From: Bradymonadales bacterium
GTDB lineage: Bacteria > Myxococcota_A > Bradymonadia > JAFGEP01
Length of the DNA: 64,000 bases
Assembly (NCBI GenBank): GCA_016931535.1
Contig: JAFGEP010000135.1
Coordinates: 1-64,000, forward strand
Direction of reading: 5' to 3'
Both the position numbers and the translations under genes were made by a program. Below the pieces are notes generated by a model, which saw only the letters and a program-made list of their open reading frames with translations, made no database searches and was not told the origin of the DNA. Each line of letters begins with the position of its first letter. Position 1 is the stretch's first letter. Positions 1 through 8,656 of this stretch are shown here, one piece after another.

Positions 1-370
1 GCAGGTTGGGGATGATCCCGGTGTACAGCGCGATCGCATCGTAGAACCAGGAGAAACGGTCCCGCGAATGGGACTGGGTCACGCTGGAGATCCGACTGGA
101 CTGGAAAACCTGGCGCGTCTCCCCGGTCTCGGGGTCGATCTCTGTCCGTCCAGTGGCGCTCCCTCTGACCGAACGGGGCTGTTCGCTCGATTCCTGGTCG
201 GTCTGGCCCGGCGCGATCTGACGAGGAGCCGCGGGGAGGTTGCCGGGGACCGGCAGCAGCACCCCTCCGTAGTCGATGTAGTCGACCTCGGTCTCCTCCT
301 GGGCCAGGGCGATGGAGATCGGCCAGCTCATGGCCAAGATGGCGAACGTCAGGACGATGGTGGTACGCAT
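1..370 (-). CDS. Exported protein of unknown function, C-terminus beyond the window
   Basis: The ATG at 368-370 on the minus strand opens a frame of 123 codons that runs off the left edge. An AGGAG box lies 7 nt upstream of the start. The first 23 residues (MRTTIVLTFAILAMSWPISI...) form a classical Sec signal peptide with cleavage after ALA, followed by an acidic, Gln/Glu-rich stretch (QEETEVDYIDYGG). Nothing further is recognisable in the visible part, which is hydrophilic with a short hydrophobic stretch near the edge. It is likely a periplasmic or surface protein. It is transcribed divergently from the HEAT-repeat gene to its right and has a good promoter at 487-516. Its function cannot be assigned. 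Confidence 0.7.
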   Translation of the reverse strand, partial: MRTTIVLTFAILAMSWPISIALAQEETEVDYIDYGGVLLPVPGNLPAAPRQIAPGQTDQESSEQPRSVRGSATGRTEIDPETGETRQVFQSSRISSVTQSHSRDRFSWFYDAIALYTGIIPNL

Positions 371-672
371 GGACGACTCCTGATGGCATCCGCGCCAAGG
401 CGCACTGTTCATCAGAAAAGGCGGATGGCACCGGAACGGATCGATCCGCATCCTCCGGTCTGATCCTCCGCAACCCGATGGACTTCATTATAGGGGGAGA
501 AAAGTGGCGGTAACAAGTTCGGGGCGGTTCGGACGTTGACTCGACTTGTTCGGGCCTGCTAAAGACAACTGCACCGGTCGATGACCAGCGCCTAGCCCGC
601 AGCCGCCGGAAGATCGCGGCCGCCGGGAAAGCAGGGAGGGTTCGGGCGATGACACAGTTCCAGGAGGTTTCC
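371..672. other. Divergent intergenic region with back-to-back promoters
   Basis: These 302 bp separate the leftward exported protein from the rightward HEAT-repeat gene. They hold a sigma-70-like promoter reading left (487-516, listed separately) and a weaker candidate reading right. The rightward candidate has a TTGACT box at 536-541 and TAAAGA at 560-565, preceded by TG at 557-558. No convincing ORF, RNA gene or repeat was seen in the remainder. Confidence 0.5.
487..516 (-). promoter_or_regulatory. Sigma-70-type promoter for the leftward exported protein
   Basis: On the minus strand there is a perfect TATAAT (complement of 487-492) 18 bp downstream of TTGTTA (complement of 511-516). It lies about 115 bp upstream of the ATG at 370. 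The match to the housekeeping consensus is seen directly; activity is inferred. Confidence 0.55.
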
Positions 673-2553
673 ATGCGGGTTTCCCATCACAATTTCACCA
701 GTTTCCTGGTGGCACTGCTGCTGCTGGGTGGAGGCTGGCGGCAAGGGTTGGCTGCGGTGCCCTCCGACCTGGTCGAGGAGCTTTCCGCCACGGTGGACGA
801 GGCGCTCGGTGCGGAGGTGGCCGAGGCTCGCGCCTGGGCACTGCGGGCCAGGGCGCTTCTGGGAGAACGGGCATCTCGGCAGTTGCTGCTCGACAACTCC
901 CAGAACACCGACCTTCTGGTGCGGATCTTCTGCGGACTGGGACTGGCCGAGATGGGGCGTCCGGAAGGCCTGGAAATTCTGGCTGAGGAGACCGTCGCCG
1001 CGGGTGCAGCCTCCAGGCAGCGGATACTGGATCGCTACCTGAGACACCTGCCTGAGCGCCAGCAGGTCACCGTGCTGACCGAGGTTCTGACCCGCATGGA
1101 GGACCCCCAGGGGTTGGCCGACGTGCTCCGCTGGATCGCCCGCAACGGTGAAGGCGCCGTCTACCAGTTGTTGGCGGGAGCGACGCGCTTGGAGGAGGAC
1201 ACCGCCGAGCTGTACCTGCAGGCTGTCCTGTCCACCCCTCGCCCCGAGGCCATCGAACTGGCCCGGTCTCTGGCCGGCTCCAGCCTGGCCAACCTTCGCC
1301 GCGGGGCGGTGGAGGTCGCCCAGATGGTGGGCGGCGAACAGGGACAGGCGATGCTGGAGGAGCTCTTGGCCAGCCCCTCCCCCGAGACGGCCGAAGCCGC
1401 GGCATTTGCCCTGGCACCCCTGGGGGTGTCGGCTGCCTACACCACCCTGCTGGAAGTGGCCCAGAATCCCGAAAGCACCACACGGGTCCAGGCGTTGGAG
1501 GCGATCCGAGATGGGAACCCCTCCCTGCTGAGGCTCGAGACCCTCTCCTTCATGGTGACCGGGGAACAGGACCTCACGCTACGCCGGCGCATCTACGAGG
1601 CGCTGGGTGCGACCGGTTCGGACCAGGCCTACCAGGAGCTGGAGGCCATGCTATCCCGGGACATCTACGAGCAACGGCTGGACGCCATCGCCGGCCTTGG
1701 CTACACCCACCGCGCCTCGGCGGTGCCGCTGCTGGCGGAGGTCCTGCTGGGCGGTGGTGGACCGGAGCTGCGCCGTCTGGCCGCCGAAGCCCTGGGACAC
1801 TTGGGGATCGAGTCAGCGGCCGAACCGCTGCTGACGGCGCTCAATCGGGAAAGGGGAGGGGAGGTCATGCTGGCCGTCGTTCGCGCCCTGGGCTTCTGCC
1901 GGTCTCCAGAAGCGGTCTGGCCGGTGGCATTCCTCCTGTCCAACAGTGACGATGCGGTCGTCCTGGCCGCTCTGGATACCCTGGAAGCCCTCGACGCTTC
2001 CTCGGTGGCCTCCCAGGTGGAGACGACCGCCACCTCCCATCGCAGTCCAGAGGTCCGGTGGCAAGCCACCCTGGCGTTGCTATCGCTCGATCCCCAAGTG
2101 GGCCAGATCCGGCTGATGCAAGCCATCGAACGCCCGCCGGAGGGGTTCATGGCGGCCATCGAACGCCTGCCCCAGGGACTGCGGATGGATCTCTACCGCC
2201 GCCTGTTGCGACAGGCCAACCCGGATGTACGGGCGCTCACCGCTTCGCGTCTGCTGGCGATGCGGGAGCAGGGGCTGCCCCTGCTCACCGAGATGATCGA
2301 TCCCGCCTCTCCCAGCGACATGCGCCAGCTGGCGGTCTCTCTGGTCACCGCCCGGCGGGATCCTCAGGACCTGTCTTTGTTCCTGGAGCTTGCCGAGACC
2401 TCTCAGCAGGAGATGCGCAACCAGGCTCTCCAGGCGATCGTCGAGCTGGCTTCCCCCGACTGTGAGCCCATGCTGCGCTCCCTGCTGGAATCGCCCGACC
2501 TGGTTCGACGCGTCATGGCGGTATACGGCCTCTGGAAGATGGCTCAACATTGA
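673..2553 (+). CDS. Exported HEAT-repeat protein
   Basis: This 626-residue protein starts at the ATG at 673, which has a strong AGGAGG box 5-6 nt upstream (662-667). An in-frame ATG at 649 would place that box inside the gene. Residues 1-28 are a signal peptide (core FLVALLLLGG). The rest is built of about 30-40-residue alpha-helical units rich in Leu, Ala and Glu with recurring motifs such as RRLAAEALGHLG, VRALGFC and VRWQATLALLSLD, the pattern of HEAT/PBS-lyase-type repeats. Such solenoids act as protein-binding scaffolds. No catalytic motif is visible. A second, longer exported HEAT protein lies at 38229-40538. The repeat class is well supported; the partner and role are unknown. Confidence 0.85.
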   Translation: MRVSHHNFTSFLVALLLLGGGWRQGLAAVPSDLVEELSATVDEALGAEVAEARAWALRARALLGERASRQLLLDNSQNTDLLVRIFCGLGLAEMGRPEGLEILAEETVAAGAASRQRILDRYLRHLPERQQVTVLTEVLTRMEDPQGLADVLRWIARNGEGAVYQLLAGATRLEEDTAELYLQAVLSTPRPEAIELARSLAGSSLANLRRGAVEVAQMVGGEQGQAMLEELLASPSPETAEAAAFALAPLGVSAAYTTLLEVAQNPESTTRVQALEAIRDGNPSLLRLETLSFMVTGEQDLTLRRRIYEALGATGSDQAYQELEAMLSRDIYEQRLDAIAGLGYTHRASAVPLLAEVLLGGGGPELRRLAAEALGHLGIESAAEPLLTALNRERGGEVMLAVVRALGFCRSPEAVWPVAFLLSNSDDAVVLAALDTLEALDASSVASQVETTATSHRSPEVRWQATLALLSLDPQVGQIRLMQAIERPPEGFMAAIERLPQGLRMDLYRRLLRQANPDVRALTASRLLAMREQGLPLLTEMIDPASPSDMRQLAVSLVTARRDPQDLSLFLELAETSQQEMRNQALQAIVELASPDCEPMLRSLLESPDLVRRVMAVYGLWKMAQH

Positions 2554-2718
2554 CCGTCCTTCCTCGCTTGCCGTGCAGGTGGAGGAGGGACCGCCCAGTG
2601 GTGGAGTGGGCAACCAGGCGAGGTGGACCTGGTCGCTCGAAAACGGTTGGACGAGCATGACACGAGGGGGTGCAGTTCACGCGGTCGGTCAAACGGACCA
2701 GCCGCCACCACATCAGCA

Positions 2719-2747
2719 TTCAACATCCTACGGGCTTGTGATACATT
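2719..2747 (+). promoter_or_regulatory. Candidate extended -10 promoter upstream of the PEGA/Cys-rich operon
   Basis: TTCAAC (2719-2724) is followed after 17 bp by TACATT (2742-2747), with a TG at 2739-2740 one base before the -10. It lies 35 bp upstream of the preferred start at 2782. The -35 is weak, so this is only a candidate. Confidence 0.35.
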
Positions 2748-2781
2748 CAAACGGGTTTTTTCCTTTATCCGGGATGGGCAC

Positions 2782-3852
2782 ATGCGCGCAACACCTTTTT
2801 GCCTCGTGCTTCTTTCAACGGTTCTCGTTTCTACGGGATTGCTGGCACAGGAAGATCAAGGGCTGCAAGCCATCAATCTCGAGGGGGAGGTGGTGGTGGT
2901 CCTTCCCGAGGTCTACAACGTCAGCGAGGATATCGCCACCGACCTCTACGGGTACCTGGTGCTGGCCGTCACCGATCACCCGACCCTGGAGCTGGTGGAT
3001 ACCCCCCCCCAGACCTACGATGAGCTGGCCTTTGCCGTAGGCTGCATGGATGCCGATACCGTCGAATGCATGGAGCTCATCGGCGATGTCCTGTATGCCA
3101 ACTACATCATCCGCGCCGAGCTGGAGGGCACAGGACAAGCTTACGTGGTGGACATGGCCGTGGTCGATTGCTTCACCGGCGACAAGTTCCACCGCATCAA
3201 TCGGCCCATCGAGGGCGATGAGGACACCTTCTCCCTGTACTTGCCCTACCTCTCCGAGGGGGTGGTATGGGGTCCCGTGGGCCAGATCAACCTGACCTAC
3301 ACCCCGCGGCAAGCCCAGGTCGAGCTGGACAACCAACCGGTGGAGGGCAACGGGAGCGCCCAGCTCTCCAACCTGGAGCTCGGCCCCCACGTCCTGCGGA
3401 TCTCCGATCCCAACTACTTTGTCTACCGCGAGGTCATCCTGGTGGGGAGCAGCCCCACCGACCTCGAGGTGGACCTCGTCCCCATGGCCGAACGGGTCGA
3501 GGTGCGAGGCGGTCGACTCTGGACCTGGATCGCGCTGGGAAGCGGGGTGGCCCTGGCGGGAACCGGCGTGGCTTTCGGGCTTCTGACCAACTCCACCCAG
3601 GACACCTTCGATACCCACGCCTCCGGTATCAACGTGGACCTGGCCTACTTGGAGGATTTGCAGGACACCGGGGAGCAGAGGGCTCTGCTGACCAACATCT
3701 TCCTCGGCGCCGGTGCCGCGTTGATCGCGACAGGCGTGGTCCTGTTCTTCGTGGAAGGGTCCGGTGACCAACAGCCTCCAGAGGCTTCGGTTTCCCTCTC
3801 GCCCAGCCTCAATAACAACGGATACAGCCTGCAACTCGGGATACAATACTGA
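2782..3852 (+). CDS. PEGA-domain membrane protein
   Basis: This is a 356-residue protein. The ATG at 2782 is chosen because it begins a clean signal peptide (RATPFCLVLLSTVLVSTGLLAQ); the frame is open further upstream but that part looks non-coding. The N-terminal half resembles myxobacterial periplasmic sensor-like proteins (a GCMDADTVECMELIG segment with paired cysteines). Residues about 166-235 fit a PEGA-type beta domain (QVELDNQPVEG...LELGPHVLRI). Two hydrophobic segments follow near residues 246-268 and 302-325, with a beta-rich tail ending in LQLGIQY. PEGA domains are usually surface or wall-associated. Its stop codon overlaps the next start (TGATG), so it is translationally coupled to the Cys-rich lipoprotein downstream. 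Confidence 0.75.
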   Translation: MRATPFCLVLLSTVLVSTGLLAQEDQGLQAINLEGEVVVVLPEVYNVSEDIATDLYGYLVLAVTDHPTLELVDTPPQTYDELAFAVGCMDADTVECMELIGDVLYANYIIRAELEGTGQAYVVDMAVVDCFTGDKFHRINRPIEGDEDTFSLYLPYLSEGVVWGPVGQINLTYTPRQAQVELDNQPVEGNGSAQLSNLELGPHVLRISDPNYFVYREVILVGSSPTDLEVDLVPMAERVEVRGGRLWTWIALGSGVALAGTGVAFGLLTNSTQDTFDTHASGINVDLAYLEDLQDTGEQRALLTNIFLGAGAALIATGVVLFFVEGSGDQQPPEASVSLSPSLNNNGYSLQLGIQY

Positions 3853-6392
3853 TGGCCTCCAACAGCACCTCCCATCGAGTCGCCTTTTCCATCGCCTGTG
3901 GACTGGTCCTCACAGCAATCGGCTGCCAGTTCGACAGCAACATCCTGGAGCAGCGCCGCTGCACCGAACACCACGAATGCACCGGAGGCTACCGCTGCAT
4001 CGACAATATCTGCCAGGGTATCCCGCCCGATTGGGATGGCGGCGGACCGGACCTCACCGAGGTCGAGGAGATCGACCCCTGTCATGACTACGACGACGAC
4101 GGCTTCTTCGCAGGAACTGGCTGTACGCAAACCCCCGCCGACTGCAACGACTTCGATCCCGATGTCCACCCCGGCACCAACGAGATCCTGGCCGCTCCCG
4201 AGATCTGTGACGGCAAGGACAACGACTGCGACGGCCTGACCGATACCGATGACAGCGAGGACTACCAGCCGACCGAGTGTCCCCTCACTCTGGGCGTTTG
4301 CGCCGGCTCGGTGCGCGTCTGCACAGACGGCGTCCCCCAGGACTGCCCCCTGTCGGCCTATGGCCAGCACTACGTGGCGGTCGAAGAGAACGACCAGGGC
4401 GACTGGTGCGACAACAGGGACAATGACTGCGACGGCCTGACCGACGAATCCATCACCGTGACCTGCTACACCGGCGAGGAGGGCACCATCCGCGAGGGCG
4501 CCCCCTGCGCCGCCGGCTACCGGGTGTGCGAGGGTGACGACGACTGGTCGGATGAATGCTACGACGAGATCCTCCCAGAAGACGAGGACACCTACGACCA
4601 CCGCTGCGACGGGGTGGACAACAACTGCGACGGGACCATCGACGAGGCCTGCGTGTGCAACCCGGGTGACACCCGGCCCTGCTACCCCCCCACCGACCAG
4701 ACCACCGCCGACCACCCCCCCTGTCACCGGGGCGTCCAGACCTGCGGCGACGACTGGCGATGGGGAGATTGTATCGGCTGGGCCGGACCCGGTACGGAGA
4801 CCTGCGAGAACATCGGCATCGACGACAACTGCAACGGCAGCATCGCCCTCAGCGAGATCGAGGACTGGGGCGACGCCTGCACCGACTCCGGTCTGCTGGG
4901 CGAATGCATGCCCGGCACCCTGTTGTGCGTGGAAGACGGCGGGGGCGACCTGGTGCTGGGATGTGTCCAGAACAAGTACCCGGAGGCCGAGACCTGCGCC
5001 AACCGCGGCCTGGACAACGACTGCGACGGCGATGCCACCGACGCCGATATCCCCGGCTTCGGCGGGGACTGCTGGATCGAACAGTTCGAGGGCAACCCGG
5101 TCTACGGGGAGTGCCGATACGGGACGACCGAGTGCAGCACCGCCACCCCTTCCGCGCTCATCTGCCGGCCCAGCAGCGTCGGGATCGAGGTCTGCGACCT
5201 CTTGGACAACGACTGCGATGATGCCATCGACAACGGCGTGGACACCGACTTCGACGAGGACCACTGCGGAGCCTGCTTCGCCGCCTGCCAAGACGGCGAG
5301 ACCTGCTGCGACGGACAGTGCGTCGATACCAGCTCAGACATCACCTACTGCGGCGCCAGCGGCGAGAATCTCTGCGGTCTGGACTGCGACGACAGCAACC
5401 GCTCCGACCCGGCCTGCTGTGACGGGGTCTGCGCCGACCTGGATTACGACGAAGCCTACTGCGGCACCTGTGGTGACTCCTGCAACATGGGTGAAACCTG
5501 CTGCTCCGGCGACTGCTTCAACCTGGAGACCGAGGAGGCCCATTGCGGCACCTGCGACCACTCCTGCTCCGCTGGGTCGGAGCAATGCTGCGATTCGGCT
5601 TGCGTGCCCAAGGACGACCCCGACAACTGCGGCGGATGCGATGTCGTCTGCAGCGCGACCCAGTCCTGCTGCGACGACAGCAGCGGCGGATATGCCTGCC
5701 AGGATTGGACCGTGGACAACTGCGGCCAGTGCGGCCTCGAGTGTGAAGCCGGCTGGTCGTGCTGCGGAGGAGTGTGCAAGGATATCAGCTCCGACATCTA
5801 CTTCTGCGGCGATTGCGATACCGATTGCACCGACGACACCCTGACCGATCCGGCTTGCTGCGGCAGCGCCTGCGTCGATCTCGACAACGACCGCGCCAAC
5901 TGCGGCAGCTGTGGTAACAACTGCGGAGATTTGGGAAGCTCCTACTACTGCATCGAGGGGGCCTGTGTGGACATCAGCAGCAGCAACAGCTACTGCGGCA
6001 CTGCACCGGACGCTCTTTCCGACTGCACGACCAGCGGTCCCAGCTACGCCTGCTGCTCCGGCAACTGTGTTGACCTGGCTAGTGGCATGCTTGACGGACT
6101 TCAGATAACCCACTGTGGGATGTGTTCGACCACCTGTCCAGCCGATACCAGCACCCAGATCTGGGATTGCTGCGCCGGCTTCTGCGTGGATACCCAGAGC
6201 GATCTGGACCACTGCGGCGCCTGCACCGGTGGAGATGTTGTCTGCGCCCCCGACCAGGGTGAGCTCTGCTGCGGCGGTAGCTGCGTCGATGCGACTGGCA
6301 ATGCCGGACACTGCGGCGCCTGTGGGTATGACTGCCAAGTCGAAGAGGGGCTGATGTACTGTGTGAATGGCGAGTGCAGCGACTCACCATGA
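3852..6392 (+). CDS. Cysteine-rich MopE/Stig1-repeat surface lipoprotein
   Basis: This 846-residue protein has a lipoprotein-like N-terminus (GLVLTAIGC). Residues about 76-460 carry six copies of an Asp/Asn/Cys motif of the ICDGKDNDCDGLTD type (near 117, 184, 251, 316, 380 and 448), and the first is preceded by DCNDFDPDVHPG. This is the putative metal-binding repeat seen in copper-binding MopE-like proteins. From about residue 475 to the end come nine or ten Stig1-like units (CC.G.CVD...YCG.C...C), giving an extremely Cys-rich tail. The protein is probably exported and held on the cell surface, with calcium- or copper-binding loops and many disulfides. The start at 3852 overlaps the stop of the PEGA gene by one base. 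Metal identity and function are inferred from family resemblance only. Confidence 0.85.
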   Translation: MASNSTSHRVAFSIACGLVLTAIGCQFDSNILEQRRCTEHHECTGGYRCIDNICQGIPPDWDGGGPDLTEVEEIDPCHDYDDDGFFAGTGCTQTPADCNDFDPDVHPGTNEILAAPEICDGKDNDCDGLTDTDDSEDYQPTECPLTLGVCAGSVRVCTDGVPQDCPLSAYGQHYVAVEENDQGDWCDNRDNDCDGLTDESITVTCYTGEEGTIREGAPCAAGYRVCEGDDDWSDECYDEILPEDEDTYDHRCDGVDNNCDGTIDEACVCNPGDTRPCYPPTDQTTADHPPCHRGVQTCGDDWRWGDCIGWAGPGTETCENIGIDDNCNGSIALSEIEDWGDACTDSGLLGECMPGTLLCVEDGGGDLVLGCVQNKYPEAETCANRGLDNDCDGDATDADIPGFGGDCWIEQFEGNPVYGECRYGTTECSTATPSALICRPSSVGIEVCDLLDNDCDDAIDNGVDTDFDEDHCGACFAACQDGETCCDGQCVDTSSDITYCGASGENLCGLDCDDSNRSDPACCDGVCADLDYDEAYCGTCGDSCNMGETCCSGDCFNLETEEAHCGTCDHSCSAGSEQCCDSACVPKDDPDNCGGCDVVCSATQSCCDDSSGGYACQDWTVDNCGQCGLECEAGWSCCGGVCKDISSDIYFCGDCDTDCTDDTLTDPACCGSACVDLDNDRANCGSCGNNCGDLGSSYYCIEGACVDISSSNSYCGTAPDALSDCTTSGPSYACCSGNCVDLASGMLDGLQITHCGMCSTTCPADTSTQIWDCCAGFCVDTQSDLDHCGACTGGDVVCAPDQGELCCGGSCVDATGNAGHCGACGYDCQVEEGLMYCVNGECSDSP

Positions 6393-6417
6393 CCCTCCCT
6401 CGGGTACCGTTCCCCCT

Positions 6418-6451
6418 CCGGCAGGCGTGGAGCCTGCACCCCTATGCCGGC
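6418..6451. terminator. Hairpin between convergent genes
   Basis: CCGGCA (6418-6423) and TGCCGG (6446-6451) can pair around an inner GCAGGC/GCCTGC stem with a GTGGA loop (6421-6437). It sits between the converging ends of the Cys-rich gene and the small gene on the other strand. There is no T-run, so a role in termination is a guess. Confidence 0.35.
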
Positions 6452-6463
6452 AACCTCCAAGGA

Positions 6464-6685
6464 TCAGATGTAGGTCGGATCGTGGTAGAAGAGGGTGACG
6501 GACAGGCAATGAAAGGCCTGGTCGCTGCTCTGGGTCACCACCTTGTCCAGGATCTCGAGGTCCGGATTGGCCTGCAACCAGGCGTTGATATCATCGGCCA
6601 GGTCTTCCCGCTCCCGGTACTTGGTGGCGGTAAACACCTTGACCCCGTTGATCTGCCTTCTTTTTCCTCCGCTTGTGCTGGACAT
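6464..6685 (-). CDS. Small conserved hypothetical protein (73 aa)
   Basis: The ATG at 6683-6685 has an excellent AAGGAGG box 5 nt upstream, which supports this short frame as a real gene. The protein is basic at the N-terminus and then reads VKVFTATKYREREDLADDI...VVTQSSDQAFHCLSVTLFY. It looks like a compact alpha/beta fold of about 60 residues. I recall similar small proteins in delta-proteobacteria and myxobacteria, all without known function, but this was not checked. There is no signal peptide or membrane segment, so it is probably cytoplasmic. It stands alone, converging on the Cys-rich gene. Confidence 0.75.
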   Translation of the reverse strand: MSSTSGGKRRQINGVKVFTATKYREREDLADDINAWLQANPDLEILDKVVTQSSDQAFHCLSVTLFYHDPTYI

Positions 6686-6907
6686 CGCCGCCTCCTTCCC
6701 TGCTCCTGTCCACCCGGTTCACTTTCAAGAATACCCAAGTTTCCCGAAGGTTAGAAAGAAAATCTGTATTTCCAGGCAGACCGCCACTCTTGGCCCCCTA
6801 CCACTTGCAGCAGGTCTCGAGAGCCTTGGCCTTGGTTCGCCCCTCGTCCTTTGATTGCAGACAGAGCATACCCGAAAAACGGGCAACCAGGTACTCGCTT
6901 TCGCCAG

Positions 6908-8627
6908 CTACCGGCTTGGCGAGCTCCGCTGCTTTCGCAGCGACTTGTTGAGCAGCGCAGGTGCACCGCTGTCGCTCCCCGCCGCTGGACCTTTCCCCTC
7001 ACCTCCCGGTTTGGCGCCGTTCTGGCTCCCCTGGTCCGGGTCCCGTCGGATGATGACCTCGGGTGGCTCCACCTCGGCCTGAAGGTGGGCCAAGAACGGC
7101 TCGGGACGGTGATTGCGCTGGCACCACCGGAGCAGCTTGGCGTGGGGAACCTCCCGATCCAGAAGCAGGCAGTAGGTCAAGGGCGACCGGCACCCGCCCT
7201 CGTGCCGCTCCTTCAACTCCGGCACCAGCCAGCAGCCTTCGTTGAGATACCAGCTGCTTGTAAGACCTGGCACCGGTTGGCATAGCGGGCGGTGGGAATG
7301 CCCGAAGATGACATAACGGACCTTCCACAGCCTGGCCAAGGAGTGCGCGGCCTCCTCTAGCTTGACGGCTGCTCCAGGGAGGACCTCTCCGCCCAGACAG
7401 CGGTTCCTCAGGAAACGCAGGGCTGGCTTTCGGAAAACGACCAGCAGGAAGAGCAGCACCAGCCCGATGATGGTGAACAGCGACCCGGGAACAAGGACCG
7501 CCACCAGGAACAGGAGCATCGACAACAGGATCAGTCCCCATCGGTCGATGGCCGTCGCCTGGAGCGTACCTCCCAGGGTGTAGTGGATCGGCAGCCTGCG
7601 CATCTCGTCCATGGTGTTCAGCCGGTCTTCCTCCAGGTCGAGCTGCTGGGCCAGCTGGTGGAGCCGTTGTCGGTGGACCTGGTGAATCTCGCGGTGATCG
7701 GCCTGCCGGGTGCGCAGGGTATAGGAGAGGATCCGCCGGGTGAGCTGGAAGTAGCTCTTGATCACGAACCAGTAGTTCTGGCGATTCTGCTGCCCCATCC
7801 ACTTGATGAAGTCCCACATGGTCCAGGTGTCTTTGTCGTGGGTGCGGAATCCCCGGAACCGGTTGACGAAGTAGCGGATGGCAAAGTGGCTGATCGGCAT
7901 GGCCAGACCACGGGGGTCAAAGGGCATGACGGGATGGAGGCGGTGATTGAAGCTGGTGAAGTCGTCGTACTGGTTGCCGTGGTCGATGAAGAACCGGCCA
8001 GGTTGGTAGATGAACCAGGGATGGAAGCGGATGCGGCTGGTGTACTCTTCCTCGGTCTGGCCGGCGACCGCCTCCGTCCCGAAGTAGATCTCCACCAGCT
8101 GGTTGACCAGCGCCTGCTGTGCCAGCGGCCAGAAGAGCTCGATGTCGTGATTCCCGTACACGATGTCGAGCCAGTTTCCCCGTCCCACGAAGTCGGCCAG
8201 GTAAGTGAACAGGATGGGATGGCGTTCGGCGATTCGGCCGATCTTCCAGGCCGCCTTTTCTTCCTCGTTGTCCAGGCCGTATCGCTTTTCCTCTTCGTCC
8301 AGCTGCAGATGGGGCATCCTTTTTTGGAGCGACTCCGAGGGGGTGATGGTCATGGTGAGCAGGTCGAGGAAATCACCGTTGAGAACCAGGCGCCAGGGAA
8401 GGGCATCCTGGCGGTTGTCGGCGTAGTACTCCAAGAACTCGCAGAAATCGCGGTCCAGCTCGGTGGTCCGCTTGAGGTAATCGATGCGGGCGTGTTCCTT
8501 GACGTACTCTCCCAGGTGCACATCGCTGACGATCAGCAGGTTGCAGGGCGATTCCCACAGCCTTCGATCCGGGTCGGGAAGACTCCTGGACGCTGGTGAT
8601 GGGGGGGGCTGTGGTTGGGGATCGGTC
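6908..8627 (-). CDS. Membrane-anchored calcineurin-like metallophosphoesterase
   Basis: About 573 residues, read from a GTG at 8629-8627 (the full frame is 6908-8629). The binuclear metal motifs of the calcineurin-like phosphoesterase fold are all present: SDVHLGEY near residues 35-42, NGDFLD near 82, GNHDIE near 157 and FGHSHRP near 442. Between the fourth and last motifs is a strongly hydrophobic stretch (about 361-400), enough for one or two membrane spans, which suggests attachment to the inner membrane. The N-terminus is Pro-rich. No clear ribosome site precedes the GTG, so the start is uncertain. The gene follows the unknown gene upstream by 27 bp and is probably in one operon with it. 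The substrate is unknown. Confidence 0.85.
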
Positions 8628-8656
8628 ACGGTTGGATGGCTATGTGGGCTGACGGG

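Noticed and set aside
3645..5291. A 548-codon open frame antisense to the Cys-rich repeat gene.
   Set aside because: It mirrors the Asp/Cys repeats as Val/Ala/Gly-rich sequence, has no ribosome site or recognisable domain, and the sense strand encodes clear MopE motifs.
5334..6338. A 334-codon antisense frame rich in Ala and Val.
   Set aside because: It is the complement of the Stig1-like repeats in a GC-rich codon pattern and has no independent support.
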